The position numbers and the translations under genes are program-made. The notes below the pieces were generated by a model. That model did no database searches. It was not told the origin of the DNA and worked only from the letters and a program-made list of their open reading frames with translations. DNA of 64,000 nucleotides from Cloeon dipterum (Eukaryota > Arthropoda > Insecta > Ephemeroptera > Baetidae): positions 33,067,681 through 33,131,680 of the forward strand of contig NC_088786.1 in NCBI RefSeq assembly GCF_949628265.1. Reading direction: 5' to 3'. Positions 48,301 through 61,206 of this stretch are shown here, one piece after another. Positions within the stretch are counted from its first letter, which is position 1. Every line of letters starts with the position of its first letter.

Positions 48301-51300
48301 CGGCGCGGAAGCAGCCAGTGATGTAGCGCATACCGTCGCCGCCGTCACCGGCAACGGTTCCAGTGCCGGGTGGCGCCCGCAGCAGCGCGTCCTCGGTGGC
48401 TTCCTCGTCGTCCCACGGGCGCCGCGAGTCGTCCACGAACGGGTCTGAGTCGCGCGCGATCACGCTCACTTTCTCGCCTTTGCGAGTGACTAACGAATAG
48501 TTTTGGCCGTTGCGGCCGCTCAGCACTTGCACTCGCTCGTTTAGGTCCACCGGCCGCGCGCACCCGAGGTCAACATCCTTTGCTTCGCGGGTTGCTGCCT
48601 CGTACCTGAACAAAATCATTTGGTAAAATGCGGTCAAGTATTAATCACAGAAACTACAGTGGAAAAATCAAGATGCTTGAAAATCAAATCATTATTTTAA
48701 TGAAAAATTGGATAAGCTTAAAATAGAAGAAAATTGTTTTCTTTTATCCCGCTAAATCATAATTTCAATAGATATTTTTTCACACCAAAATTTACGGATC
48801 AGTTTCCAAGGCAATAATAATGACAAGGAATTAATTGTTCTAATGTTAGGGGTTTCCATGTAAGAAAAATTAATTAGTTCGTTGAATTTGAGAGGGGCAG
48901 AATCTTTTCACTGCCATTAACTCTACCATTTCTTGTTGTGGTTGGCGTCTTCCTCGCTCTCGTCAAACATATCGGCCAGACTCTTGCGGAGGTGCTCGAG
49001 CAGCACGTCAAGCATGCCAGGCAGGTTGTTGAGGCCAAAGTAGGCAACAGACTGGTCGTCGAATAGAAGCACGTTGAGCACGTCCAAGGCCCAGCAGCTC
49101 TCGGCGAGCAGTCCCGACTTGAGACTCATCATGAGACGCCACGCGTCCACGGGCGCCACGTCGGCCTTGCCCACGCGCCGCCGCTTGTAGAGCACAGGCA
49201 GCGCTGCCTCCACCGAGTCAGGCGGGAACGTGTGCTCCCGCTTGTGCTGGCCTGGTGGGAACGGCTGCATCGGCTTGCCACCCATCATCACTGGTGGGTA
49301 TGCCTTCTGGTCAGGCCCGCGGAAGGCTGGCCGCTGCGGCCGCATTGGCATGTTTGATCCCTGAATCCACTGCTGACCCTGAAATATGAAATGTACGTGC
49401 TTTAGAAAAGCTCCAAGCCACAGGTTTCTTCAGGTAAGGAATATATTATAAAAGAAGCTAATTGTGTCTTGCCACAGGTCAAGTAAGGGTTGTTTGGTAA
49501 AAATTTGATGATTTTGACAATTACAGACCGAATTTGGGATAATTGTTCCCCAAATTCTGAAAGTCATGACTTTTGCTCAATATAATTAGCTTTAAAAATC
49601 AATGAACTAAATATTACGATAAAATTTGACAGTGACGCACAATTGTGCAGTTTGAACCAGTCAAAAATACCTGTGGCGGCTGCTGGAATCCCTGCGCATT
49701 AGGAGGGAAGCGGTCCCACTGTGGGCCGCGGGGCTGCTGGCTCCACTGGCCTGGGGGCGGCTGCTGGCCGCTGAAGGAGCCTGGCGGTGGAGGCCTGAAC
49801 TGGCTATTCTGGCCGCTCCAGGCGTATGGCCGCTGATGGCCGAAGTACGGCTGCTGCGGCGGCGGCTGCTGCTCCTTATTGAAGTCGGGGTGGCGGCGCG
49901 GCTGCTGAGGCGGTGGCATCACCGTCTTATTGGGGGCGCCAGGAGAGCCAGGCGGGTACTGTTGCGGAGGCGGCTGCTGCGGCGGTGGCGGCGGTTGGGG
50001 GTACGGCTGGTCAGGCCGGTAAAAGGCGTCCTGCTGGAAGCCCTGCGGCTGCGGCGGCTGCGCGGGCGGCTGCACGCCGACCGCTGCCGGAACTGGTGGC
50101 GCTGGCGGCTGGCCGGGCTGCGCAACCGACGGCGGCTGCGGCACTGGCGGCTGCGGCTGTTGTTGCTGCGGGCTGGCGGGATATGGCCGCGGCGGGTAGC
50201 CCGCCGGCGACGGCCACCGTTGGTACGGATCCTGCTGATAAGCGGCCCGCTCCGCGTCGTATGGTGGGTACATTGGCCGCGGCTGATACTGGCCGCCCGG
50301 CCCGAACTGTGGCTGCCCAAAGTCTGGCGGCCGCTGGTATTGCTGCTGGTCGTAGTAGCCACCCGGCTGCTGTTGGTAGCCTGCAAGAAAAGAACGATGC
50401 TGTTTAAGAACGCAACCCTAACAGGGGATTGGCAGAAATTCGTTAAAAGTCAGGGCCATGCATTGTTCGGTCAAACCAGCTGAAATTAGTTCCGAAAATC
50501 GAGCCGCGTGTTTTGACCGTCGACCAAAATTCGCAGCTCGGATCATTAGTGCGATTCCGCAAGCAGAATCGGCTAAATCAAGTAATTGACCAAAAACATG
50601 AACTGATTCTTCTCATTCACACGCCAGAAGCTCGGCAACAAATTATCAACTGCCGCACGTCCACAGTAAAATGAGTGAGCTTCTCCAAACAACAATCCAA
50701 GCAACTCGATCGACTCAATTATGGAAAAAATGTACGAGAAAAAACCATAACACGTCCAGATAAAAAGGAAAAACTTGCAAAAACCGAAACGAAAAAGAGA
50801 TGACTTCCACGCAGGGCTTAGATTCACCACAAATCTATCTACCCAGAATCAAAATTTGCTGTAGTCCTGTAGCCTGTTAGTCCTGATGGGGGTGGGTAAT
50901 GGGAGGTGGAAACTAATAGTCGCAAAGCAGACAACTTGTGGTGAGCATCCAGACCCTGCTTACGCGAGACAAAGAACTAAAAAGGAGGGACATCCGCTGA
51001 GCGCCGACCAGAGCAGCCCCCCGGGGAAAAAACGAAAATTGTCGCGGACGGATCCGGACAGAACAGAAAAACCAAAAAACTGAGAACAAAACTGTGGTAG
51101 AGAAGAGACGACCAACCAGCACGAATAAATGGCGTACCTCTGGGAGGTGGCGGCGGCGGTCCGTAACTAGAGGAGGAATGAGGGTGTCTGGGAGGAGGGT
51201 CGTCAAATGGGTTGGACGCGCTCACGTTGTCGCCTGCAACCGGCACCTGCCTGCTCAACTGAATGGCAACGCCGCCGGAGCTATTACCTGTGCTCGACGG

Positions 51301-54300
51301 CCGCGGCGCCTGCTGCTGCGAGCCAAAGTCGCCTGGCCCCGAAGATGACCCTGACGGAGGGTACGCTGGGTACGCGCCGCCGTAGCCGTCCATCGATGCC
51401 GAACCTGAGCCTGGAGGCGGGAACGAGTCTTGCGAGTTGCTCGAGCCTGTAAACACAAACAGCCGTTAGAAACTGGGAAAAGTTTCAACAAAATAAATTC
51501 ATTGTTACAAGATAGGTTTCTAAAATTTTGAAAATAGCGAATACATATAAATTCAGGCATCAAATTTGAAACAATTACAGTATTTAATTGCGGCTTTAAT
51601 AAAATAAGTAAAAAGGATGCTGACTTAGATTCAAATGTGACCAGAGAAATAAAAAACTGTTGGTTCCAATTAACAATGGTTCAACAGTTAACTATTTTAG
51701 ACGTCAACTCACCTGGCGAAGGAACTGACGTCGGTTTTGGTTTCTTCTTGGTACTGGCCTCCACCTGGCTGATGATGGGCTGCGGGTCAATGCCACCGCG
51801 GTCAAAGTGGCACTCAAACGGCAGCAAGTGCTTCGTGTAGTGCTTGCGCAGGGTGTACGCGGCCGAGGACGATGACCCCACGTTGAGCAAGATGGCGATG
51901 TCTTTCCACGTTTTGGCTTTGGTGACCTGCGAGAAGGAACCAGCGTTAGTGTTTGCGGCTCGAACGATCGCGGAGGGGAGCGTTTGTACATTCGGCAAGA
52001 TTCTTAGCACACGCAGCGAGAGCAGCAGGACGCCAAGAAATGCGAAACCTTTCACTCTGATTCAAGAATTCGTTTAGACTGTTATTAAAGCGTCGTACCT
52101 CCATGAAACCGTTGCGCTCCTTGACCATGTAGTAGAGGCGGAACAGATCGAGCGTGTTCTTCGAGATGGTCGGGCACGCGTTGATGGGCGTGTTGCGCTC
52201 CTCCATGAACTGCAGCAGCTTGTCCAGCCAGGGCCGCCGCTCGGGGTTCTCGTCCATCTCGTACAGCTTGCTCATGCTATCCGGTTTCTGCAAACGACGT
52301 CTCTGAGTGAGTCGCTTGTCCGGCCCGGTGGACGAAGAGGAGGACTCGTTGCTGTTCCCGGGACCAGAAGGAATGTTGTTGTTGTTGGTGGGCTGAATAA
52401 TTTAAGAGAGTGGGCAACCTCGAGTTAGTTTGGCACTGCGTTCGGAGGTTGTGTGTGTTCAGCTTCCAAAGTTGGTTTTGCAAGGCCAACCAAAATAATA
52501 AAGTAGAGATAGAGATATATAGGCAAACATTCCTCGTGGGCCGGGCGGGAACAGGAACAAAAACACAGGCAACAACTGAACAGAAAAGCCATGCAAATGT
52601 TCGCCAAAAGTAATACAAGCGGTCAGCACTCCAGCCAGGTTTGGGATATACGGGGAACGATGCAAAATTAGCCTCAGGGGTGGTGAGTGGCGCCAAGGTA
52701 CGGGAGTCTTAAGTCTAGCGATAAGCAAGGGTAGTGCCAGGGGCCCAAATAAATCAACTTGCTTAGATGGTTAAAATTTCACCATGTTTGAAACCTAAAA
52801 ACTCATAGTGCATGGTTAAATTTTTAGCTAACGTGTTAGGTTACGGTTAATTGAAACCGATTAGTTTGTTAAAGAGAAGGCAAGCGATCGATTAGTGGGA
52901 GCGATTCAAATCCCATTGCAAAGCAGTAAAGCGAGCACGGACCAGCGCGCCCCCGCCCCCAACAATGCTGGGGCGTGGGCCACGCGACGGCCAGCGCTTT
53001 AGTCAAGACAAAACAGTTCAGGAGGGTTAACCTTGGATCGGTACGGCTCCTGCGGCGGCGGCGGTTGCTGGCTAGGAATGTGGCTGTTGTACACCTGCAA
53101 AGGCGGCCCAGTTATCGCACGGACTGAACCAGCAAGCCTGGAGGGTGACGCGCGCAAAGTGCAACTCGGGCATTTGAATGCCGAAAGATTAGTAGTACCA
53201 ACACAACAAAACGAATTATTAGAAGCTTGTGGCAGCGTCGGCAGAGAGCGAGATCGCGCATGGAGCGCCGAGTTGCACTTGGCGGCAAACGCCAGTCAAA
53301 GAGGCACAGGGAGTGCCAACTTACCGGACTGGCGGGAGTTCGGGGCCAGTTGCCAGGGGGCTCGCCGAACGAGTCGTCGTGCATGCTGTTGACGCCGGGC
53401 GACTGGAACTGCTGCGGCGGCTGGTGTTGCGGCGGCTGCAGCTGCTCCTGCTTGCTCGCGCGCTTCGGAGTGCCGGAATCTTCGTTGGAAGCGGCCGACG
53501 CGTTTGACAGTGTCGACTGCTGGCTGGCGTCGTCCAGGGGTGTGCCGTCTGGCCCAGTCGTGATCACAGAGGTTGCCCCGTTGCTCTCGTCGGGGCCCGG
53601 TGGCGGCGCCACAGTCGGCGCTGACACCACCATCGGCGGCGGGCCCATCGGTTGTGGTTGCTGCTGCTGTGGGGGACCCATGCCGCCATAGCCAAAGTTC
53701 ATCTTGTTCTGCAGGTGCTGCTTCAGGTAGTTGGGAGGCGTGTGCGGCCGCTGCGGAGGTGGCTGCTGGCCCCCGCCCTGCTTCCAGCCTGGATAGTATT
53801 GACCTGCGATTTAAAAACGAATTAGTGTGAGTTTTACTCATTTTATGTAATGTTAAAATTGAAACGGAATAAATTATGGTTTAATAAAATCGAGTAGCTT
53901 GACAGGAAATATTTTATACTGGTTTTAACAGCGCATATTTGTAAATGCGCTGGAGCTTTCAAGTTTACAGCAGTGAAAAGGCTGACAAAAAGTTCCTGTC
54001 TGTTGGTGGCTCTTACCAGGTGGAGGTTGCTGCTGGGGCTGATTTTGGTGGTTCGCCCGGTATTGCGGCCCAGGCCCAGGGGGATAATAGGGCCTAGCGG
54101 CGTAGGGCGGCTGCTGGGGTGGGGGTTGCGGTTGCTGCTGCTGCTGAGGCGGCGGTGGGGGCTGCTGAGGGGCCGCCTGTTGCGGGGGGTACTGCTGAGG
54201 GTATGGGGCCTGCTTTGGGTACGGGGGCTGGTAGCCGGCCTGGATAGGGGAGTGACTCATGCGGGCCGCTGGTGCCTCCGACTGCCCACTTGAGGGTCGC

Positions 54301-57300
54301 GGAGGAATTGGAATGTTTTGCTGCTGACCTGTGGAAATTCAGGGCGTTAGATCTGCGAATATCTTGGTTTGTTATTATGCTAGAGTGCCACATTTAAATA
54401 CTGGTCGCGGTACACACGTGGAGTGACTAATAACCTCATAAACAAACACTTTAAAAAGGCATAATACAAACAACAGGGGTAGGTTTGACGTTAACGTTTA
54501 TTAATTACGTTTTGAAATGATTTATTAAATTGCAATTCGTAATTCCAAGAAAGCAGAAATGTTCCTGTTTTGTATAAATGATAGAAACTATGAATTTTTA
54601 AAGAGTTGGCATGAATATCTGAAGAGACTTCTTCAGTAAGTCGTATTTGAAATTGAAAGCCGACAACAGCAACATTGTGCTGCAGTGGCGGTTTTCTTTG
54701 CAGGTACAGTGCAGCTGATGAGGCTTCAGTGACTAAAACAGCTGTTCAGCACAATAAGCGGCTGTAAATTCTTTTCATGTAGACCACGTTTTAGCCTCAG
54801 AAGCACAAACGACCGCATTTCAGTGTCAACATACAAAAGGATTGGCATTTATGAGAAAAATTATATGGGCACTGGGAACTTACCCTGCACGGCAGGAGAC
54901 ATTGAGCGAGAACCTGTAGAACCCGTGGGCGATGGGGTTGGCCTGCTGCTCAACCCTTGCTGCGAGTTTGGCGTGCCGGGTGCGGCGCCGTGGCCGCTGG
55001 AACTGTCATTGCTGTTTTGGTCCTGAGGAGGTGAGACGCAATTAGTACCGACAAACTCGTGGTCAGAAAAAAATTAATTTGTGTGAATAGCACTGCACCG
55101 GAAGGAAGAAACTATTTAAGCCCCTCGTTTAGGACAAAAAAAGCTAGACTGATCAAATCAAAATATTATTTTCACAACTGTAAGCTCCAGGGATTAACGG
55201 CGAGCATGGAAGGAAAATATTGGGAAATAAATGCGGCAATAGCGGCAACGACGCATCAGCTATATCGGCGGGGGTGTGCCTGGGCCCTCGGTGCCCCGTG
55301 CCGCCACCACGGAGCCCCCAGGGCCACGCAGTCAGCGCGCCACTTTGTGAAATAGGAAATAGGGCGTCGCCGCACGCTGTTCGACCCCAAAAATCGGCAT
55401 TCGGCGGCGCCGGATCGGGGCCGCGTCGTGCGTGGCGCCGACGGAATCGGGGCCGCGCACGCATACCTGGCAGTCGTCGACTTTCATCAACGGCAACGGT
55501 GCCTGCTGGCTGCTACGTGGGTAAAAGCGAGCGAGCGAGTGAGGCAAGCAGGCGCTGTGGCTCGCGTTGCCGGCACAACTGCAAACCTGGCGCGACTCGC
55601 CGGCTTAGCATGCGACCAGGCGCGACTAAAGGCCCGCACCCCGCCGCCACTCGTCAGCCAACAACGCCGTTCGCTTGCTTGCTCGCTCGCTCGTTCGCTT
55701 GCTGCTCCTCGCCGCCGTCGTCGTCGACGAGGCAGCAGGCAAGGCGAAGAGGCAGGCCGCGCAAAAACACCATGCAAATCGAGCGAGCCAACGAACGAAC
55801 GAGCTAGCGAGCGAGCTAACGCCGACGACTACGGCAGCAGTGGCAGCGGCGAAAACAAAGACGCACGCGGACTCGGCGGCGAATTAGACTGATGACCGAA
55901 ATTAAGCCTAGTTGAGGCGCACTCGGCGCAACACACAGAAAAGCTCGTTGCACAAGGGGCGTATTTACAAAAAAAAAGGAAAGAATAATTGTTTTCAACA
56001 TTCGAACCGAGGTTTAGCTGTTGCTTAACAATTTCAAGCAAGGTGCAATGAAACTTTTGAGAGTCGGTGTCGACTGTTAGTGGATAAGAGGATTGGTAAA
56101 AAAATCTCTAAATTCCATTCCAGGAGAAGCGGTTTTCCTAGAACCTTATCCCTGACTAATAACTAAAACTATTATTTCACAATGAGTTCTACGATCGTTA
56201 AAATGATACAATAAAAACGAGCCAATTAACATTCTCTTGGAAAAGGGGATGATTGGAGCAAATTAAATGATTTTAAAGTAATAGGAACAGTAGTTTGTAA
56301 AATCCATTCCAACGATAGTAAAAGTTGCTAACAAGTCACAAAAAAAAATGGTGATTGGCGGTACATAGATATCTTATTGATAAGGTATTTATAGAATTCC
56401 GCGAGTAAAAATGAAAAAAGTTATTGTACGAATATCGCAGAGAGGTTTTAAAAAAGTCTCATTGACAGTCGTCGAGTAAACAAAACAGACATCTGTGAAA
56501 AATGCGTCAACCATCAATTTTCTCCAGACCCAATTCACGGTACAAGCAGCTTTACGCGCGCACGGCAAAGCGACTCAACGATACAATTTTTTTTATCTCT
56601 TTTGTATACGCGAACGGGCACGATTCCTTAAAAAAAACGGCTTTGCGCGGCAGTCAAAAAAGAGAAGAGGATAATAATGAAGATAAAAGTTATTATGATC
56701 ATTCACGTGGAGCAGCATCGTGTATTACTGCGATGCGAGACTGGCCGCGCTCATCGTCGGTCGGGAGTAAAAAACGTCAAAACGACAGGAAGAAAGTAAA
56801 TGGCGCAAAAAGAGAAGAAGTGCACACAGTGTGGTATGTGTGAGTGTGTGTAATCGATTAATGAAGGCTCGACGTTGGCACATGAATGGAGGAGTAGCTG
56901 CTCGGGGGGTATGGGAGGTGAGCGACCCACTCTCTACGTATGTATGTGTGTGTGTGTACTAGATAATATAAATGCGCGCGAGAGAGTGTGTGAGTGAGTG
57001 TGGACTGTGTGCACCTAATATTATTGTTATTGTTGTTCGCCGCTCAAACACCCGATCCGCGTACGAAGGTGCTTTGATGTTGCGTCGCCTGCGAAACGAC
57101 GACGAGCAGTTCAAGGGTTGCGCCAGCTGATGGACGTTGAACTTTCAAACGCTGGTGTGTGCGACTAACTTTATTCCCTAAGTGGAATCAAATTTTGCTT
57201 AAGAGCAAATGTACCGGAATTTACGTTTGGAAGGCACAGCAAACTTTCATGACCGTCATTTAGGTCCAGCAAAGCGTGTGATTTTATTAAAACCAATAGA

Positions 57301-60300
57301 GGAGGGCAACTTCTTGATTATTTCCAAACTAACGATTGCTGATGTATCAAAAAATTAAGCTTCTATACAGCCCATAGCATTTCTAACCAATTTTTTTTCG
57401 AACGAGTGTGCTTTCAAAACTACTAAAGAGCCCCTCGAGTAAAACGATTTTTTTAAAAGAATTTATGGTCAAATTTCTGGTGTAGGGATTCCTTCCAGGA
57501 TTTTTATGGAGATTTATGGGGTCCGGGGGCCAAATGGAAAAAATTGGGCCGCTTTGGGATCGACTGCGACCGAGTAATTCGGCTAGTCTGGGGGGTGACG
57601 TCAATAGGGGCGGCCAGAGAGCAGGCGGGCGGGCGCACTGCTGTGTGCGAGTGCTACGCGAACGAGTGAGCGAGCGACGAGAGCGAGTATTGATTTTGCC
57701 AACCAACCCCCGAGTGCTCATCCACGCCGGTGGCTTTTTAATTATCGTCCGCGACGTCGACGAGTATCTCCCGCCGAATTGGGCCAAATTTATTATTTAT
57801 TTCAAAACGCGAGAGCAAAAATTAATAATTTAAGACAAGCGCGAGCCGCGTGGTCGGTTTGAGCGCCAGAGAGCATTGGCACATTCGGCAACGACTTTAG
57901 GATTGGCTTTCCTCTTCTTCTTTCCAACCGCGCACACACGAGCGAGCAAGAAGCGAGCGAGCGAGCAAGAAGCGAGCGAGCGATTCTTCTTTCTCTCTTG
58001 CCCAACGCGCCGGCCGCTTCTTCGTCTCTCGCTCTGACACAACCACACACACAGCGAGCGGGCGAAGCAGCGAGTTGAGGGCGGCGTTGCCAGACTGCCG
58101 GCACGTCATGCCCCAACAACATTCGCCTTTTGCCCCATTTATAAATGCACACACATACACACAGCCGTATTCAACTGCGAATGCCTTCGACCAACCCCCT
58201 TGAAAGCACCTACCCGCCTGGCCAGCTGTTACGCCCTGAGCGACAGCGCGACCGTTCGCCCTGACGCGCAGTCCTTCGCGACGTTGCGTTCACCAGGGCG
58301 TGACCTGCGCTCCCATTGGCGAATATTTCAGTTTGATTGGGGCTGTCCGTAGGGCCAAATTTCAAAATATTAAATTTTTAAATAAAGAGGTTAAAAACCC
58401 GGATTATTAATGTCTCTGTGAACGATTTTAGGACAAAATTTATTTTAAAGAAAATTTATAAAACAAAAGTTAGTTCAAAATATGAACACTACGTGAAGAA
58501 ATAATGATTGAAGGAATAATAATTGTGACCCAATTTAAATGCCAAGTAAAACTGATGCATTTTCAACAGATTAAGATATATTTCCTATCTGACGTTTCCC
58601 TAATTTCACGAATAATTTTTTGATATTAAATTTCAGTGTCAACAAACTTATGACAATAACGAAGAAGAACGGCACTCTCGACAAGACATAAAAGAGAATT
58701 TAACGTCACCGGGGTAGAGCTATTGATTTTCCACGGCGAGAGTTAAAAGGTTGATTTGTGCGTAGAGATCCAGAGGAACATGTGTTTGTCCATGCACATA
58801 TGTATCGTGTTTGTCACTAAGGTTCTCATTACGTGCCAACCAGCTGCTGCTGCTGCTGTAGCTACGCGAGCTTCGCCGTCTTTCGTTTCAATTAAATCCC
58901 TTTAAATCATCTCTCTCACTCTCTCGCCGTGCGAATTGCGACACAATGTTGCCATTCAGGTAAACACAAAAAGGCGCGATTTTCGCTCAGCTCGCACAGA
59001 TAAAAAGAGAGTTCTTTCTAATCAAGAGAGCTTGTAAGGTGTGAATTATTGTTTTGTCGCCTTTATCTTACCAAACTCGCGGGAATTTATATCTGAATTT
59101 CTTTATGTAGGGCGAAATATTCATCAAGCACACAACTAGCATTGGGTGCGTAATTGCTGCCGGGATAATTAATTGCGGAGAGACGTAGTGAGGATTTAGA
59201 TTGTAAAAAAAGTTGACGGTTGAAGAGCAAAAATGTAGTAGCAATTACACCGTATATGTCGGGCTACCTTAAAAACGTCTCTTCATTAAAAATAAATATG
59301 TTTCATATTAAATACCAGCACAGTTGATTGTAACTTTGAGAATTCACATGCACTAGCAATTTTTAATTTATATATTTTCTGGATTTATGAGGACTCAGAT
59401 TGAATGCCGGATATTTTTGATCTGATTTCGCCTCATTTATGCTACTAAAATCAAATTTTAAGTTATAATAAATAGCTCGCATTGTTGCAAAGTAAAAATG
59501 GGGATATAACAACTATTTATAAGTGTAGTTCTAATCTAGATTATTGCTCAAAAGCTCCAGGAATATGAACAAATTCAAGAATACGCTCTGTCAGATCGAT
59601 GCAAAATGTTCTAGCTTATAAAAGATGAAATATTTCAGTCTCAAGAGCAGAAAAAGTAGCTTGGAGCTAGTCACGACTGGCGTTGAGTGGACGATTAAAA
59701 TCATAGAAATATTGACATCCATGCTCAGTCTAGCGAAAAATGTATTGATTCATCAGGTTTCCTTAAGTTCTCTTCCAAGCGTGAAAGGCACTATTTTCAC
59801 AAAATTTCCAACCTTCCAGCCAAAACTGACTAGCTCTCAACTCACCCCAGCGTCAGGAGGCGGGTGTGCGTTTGGGGTGGCCGGCTGACCCGGTCGAGGG
59901 GGATACTGCTGCTGCTGCTGCTGCGGAGGGGTTGGGGTGCCCGGCCCTTGGGGCGGCACTGGAGACTGTTGAGGCTGCGGTGGCTGCTGCTGCTGCGGTG
60001 GCGCCTGTTGCTGTGGACCCCACTGCGGCCCCCTGCCATCACCGTACATTTGCGAACCATACGGAGCACCTGGCATCTGCGAATTGAAACAACAGAGTCA
60101 GATCATAGTCGATTTTTTTTATTTCTTGAGGGGAAAATGAGCAGAGCAAACACATTAACCTTTCACGAGTCAGCGTGAAGAAAACAGTGTAAAAGCCACT
60201 GTGGTAAAATTCAAATTTAGTGATTAATTAACAAGGATTGGTTATGGATTTGAAGGGCGAACCTGGTGAGGAGGCGGCTGGTAAGGTTGCTGTGGCTGCT

Positions 60301-61206
60301 GCTGGGGTCGACCAGGCCCTGGGGGCGTCGGGTAACGCTGGGGATAGGGCGGGTACTGTGGCCCCTGCTGAGGTGCGCCTGGTCCTGCCAGGTACGGTCT
60401 CTGTTGCGGCTGTAAGTCGAAAATGTGGCATTAGAATCCTCGTTTCAGGTTCGTAAGCATTCAAAGGCGGTCGAAATTCCCGTCTTGGCGTCGGTTTATT
60501 CGAAAGGAAACGGGAATGGAACGTTAAAGACGAAAGCTTAACGATAATTAGGTAAATGCGAGGGGAAACGTCGTGGAAGGAGAAATTTGAAATGTTGAAA
60601 ACTAACGCTGTTTTGAGAAATGCAGGACGTAATAATCGACTCGAAAACTTAAACCGTCGTATGATGAAGAGATTAGTGCATTTGGGGAGTTTACAGAGGA
60701 AACATTGAATCGACAGAGGCGATAACAAAAGTTGAAGCCGAAATCCGACGGACCAAAACAAGCCTCGAGGGGGCAGCTTTAATCTCGATCGAACGGCCGA
60801 CTGGGACAAATTTCGCTGGCCGATCTTGGGCTTCGTGGTCGGGCCTAACCTGCTGTTGCGGATGTGGCGGTCGGTAGGGGCCCTGATGGTAGCCGAAGGG
60901 CGGCCGGGCCTGCCACTGCGGATTGTCGTAGTTGGGCCTGGGCGGGTTGTTCTGCAGCAGCTGGTTCAGCGTCGGCGTCGGTCCCGCGGCCTGCGACAAA
61001 CTTTGGCCCGACATGAAGCGTTGCGGCCCGTAGGCCGGTTTGTATGGTGGCCGGTATTCGGCGGCGGCTGCGGCCGGGGGCGCGTCGAAGCGGCCGCCGA
61101 AGTCGGGCGGCGACTGCGGCTTGTCGTTGCCGTTGGTGCTGCCGTTCGGCAACGGCTCGGGCTTTTCGGCCAAGTGCTCCTGGGCTTGTTCGGTCACTGC
61201 GGCCAT
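45323..61206 (-). CDS. osa: Osa / ARID1, BAP (SWI/SNF) chromatin-remodelling subunit
   Basis: Fifteen coding exons join in frame to about 1765 residues: 61206-60850, 60409-60263, 60076-59846, 55022-54884, 54328-54017, 53803-53325, 53094-53032, 52392-52099, 51926-51713, 51446-51138, 50380-49671, 49378-48927, 48605-48173, 46723-45969, 45725-45323. The ARID DNA-binding domain spans about 612-720 and is split by an intron after G-F-M-E. The BAF250/ARID1 C-terminal armadillo-like domain runs from about 1135 to the end (A-W-R-L-M-M-S-L-K-S-G-L-L-A-E-S; I-L-D-G-L-L-H-W; L-S-P-Q-R-L). The rest is Gln/Pro/Gly/Tyr-rich disorder with short CAG-coded Gln runs, and S-S-R-P-T-P-S-P-T-G-S. It is a nuclear co-regulator. 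It is shorter than fly Osa because of less low-complexity sequence; extra alternative exons cannot be excluded. Confidence 0.95.
56940..56958. repeat. (TG)n microsatellite
   Basis: A short GT/TG run with one ATG interruption on its left; similar TGTG tracts lie within 150 bases on both sides. Confidence 0.7.
57941..57982. repeat. AGCG tetranucleotide repeat
   Basis: Imperfect GAGC/AGCG units arranged as two copies of a larger GCGAGCGAGCAAGAA unit. They lie in the GC-rich island of osa intron 3; a similar tract lies near 55530 and 55690 (GCTC orientation). Confidence 0.8.

Larger units (their letters stand above)
55023..59845 (-). other. Large osa intron 3 with GC-rich islands
   Basis: This 4.8-kb intron is unlike the other osa introns. 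Blocks at about 55240-55880 and 57520-58330 are GC- and CpG-rich with purine/pyrimidine tracts, while the DNA between them is AT-rich. A minus-strand donor-like GGCGG|GTAGGT at 58214 follows a GC-rich segment with a CCAAT motif. This would suit a non-coding first exon of a second osa promoter. Open frames in the islands are composition artefacts, with no family resemblance. Confidence 0.4.

Noticed and set aside
49836-50483. Long plus-strand open frames opposite the osa Gln/Pro-rich exon
   Set aside because: They are antisense shadows of GC-rich coding repeats. The minus-strand frame carries the spliced, family-consistent Osa protein.
55220-55892. Overlapping Arg/Ala-rich open frames on both strands in osa intron 3
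   Set aside because: Open because of GC-rich composition. No splice context, no recognisable domain, and frames equally long in both directions.
57383-58160. Open frames with Arg/Ser-rich repeats in osa intron 3
   Set aside because: They translate AGCG/GAGC microsatellite DNA and have no coding character.
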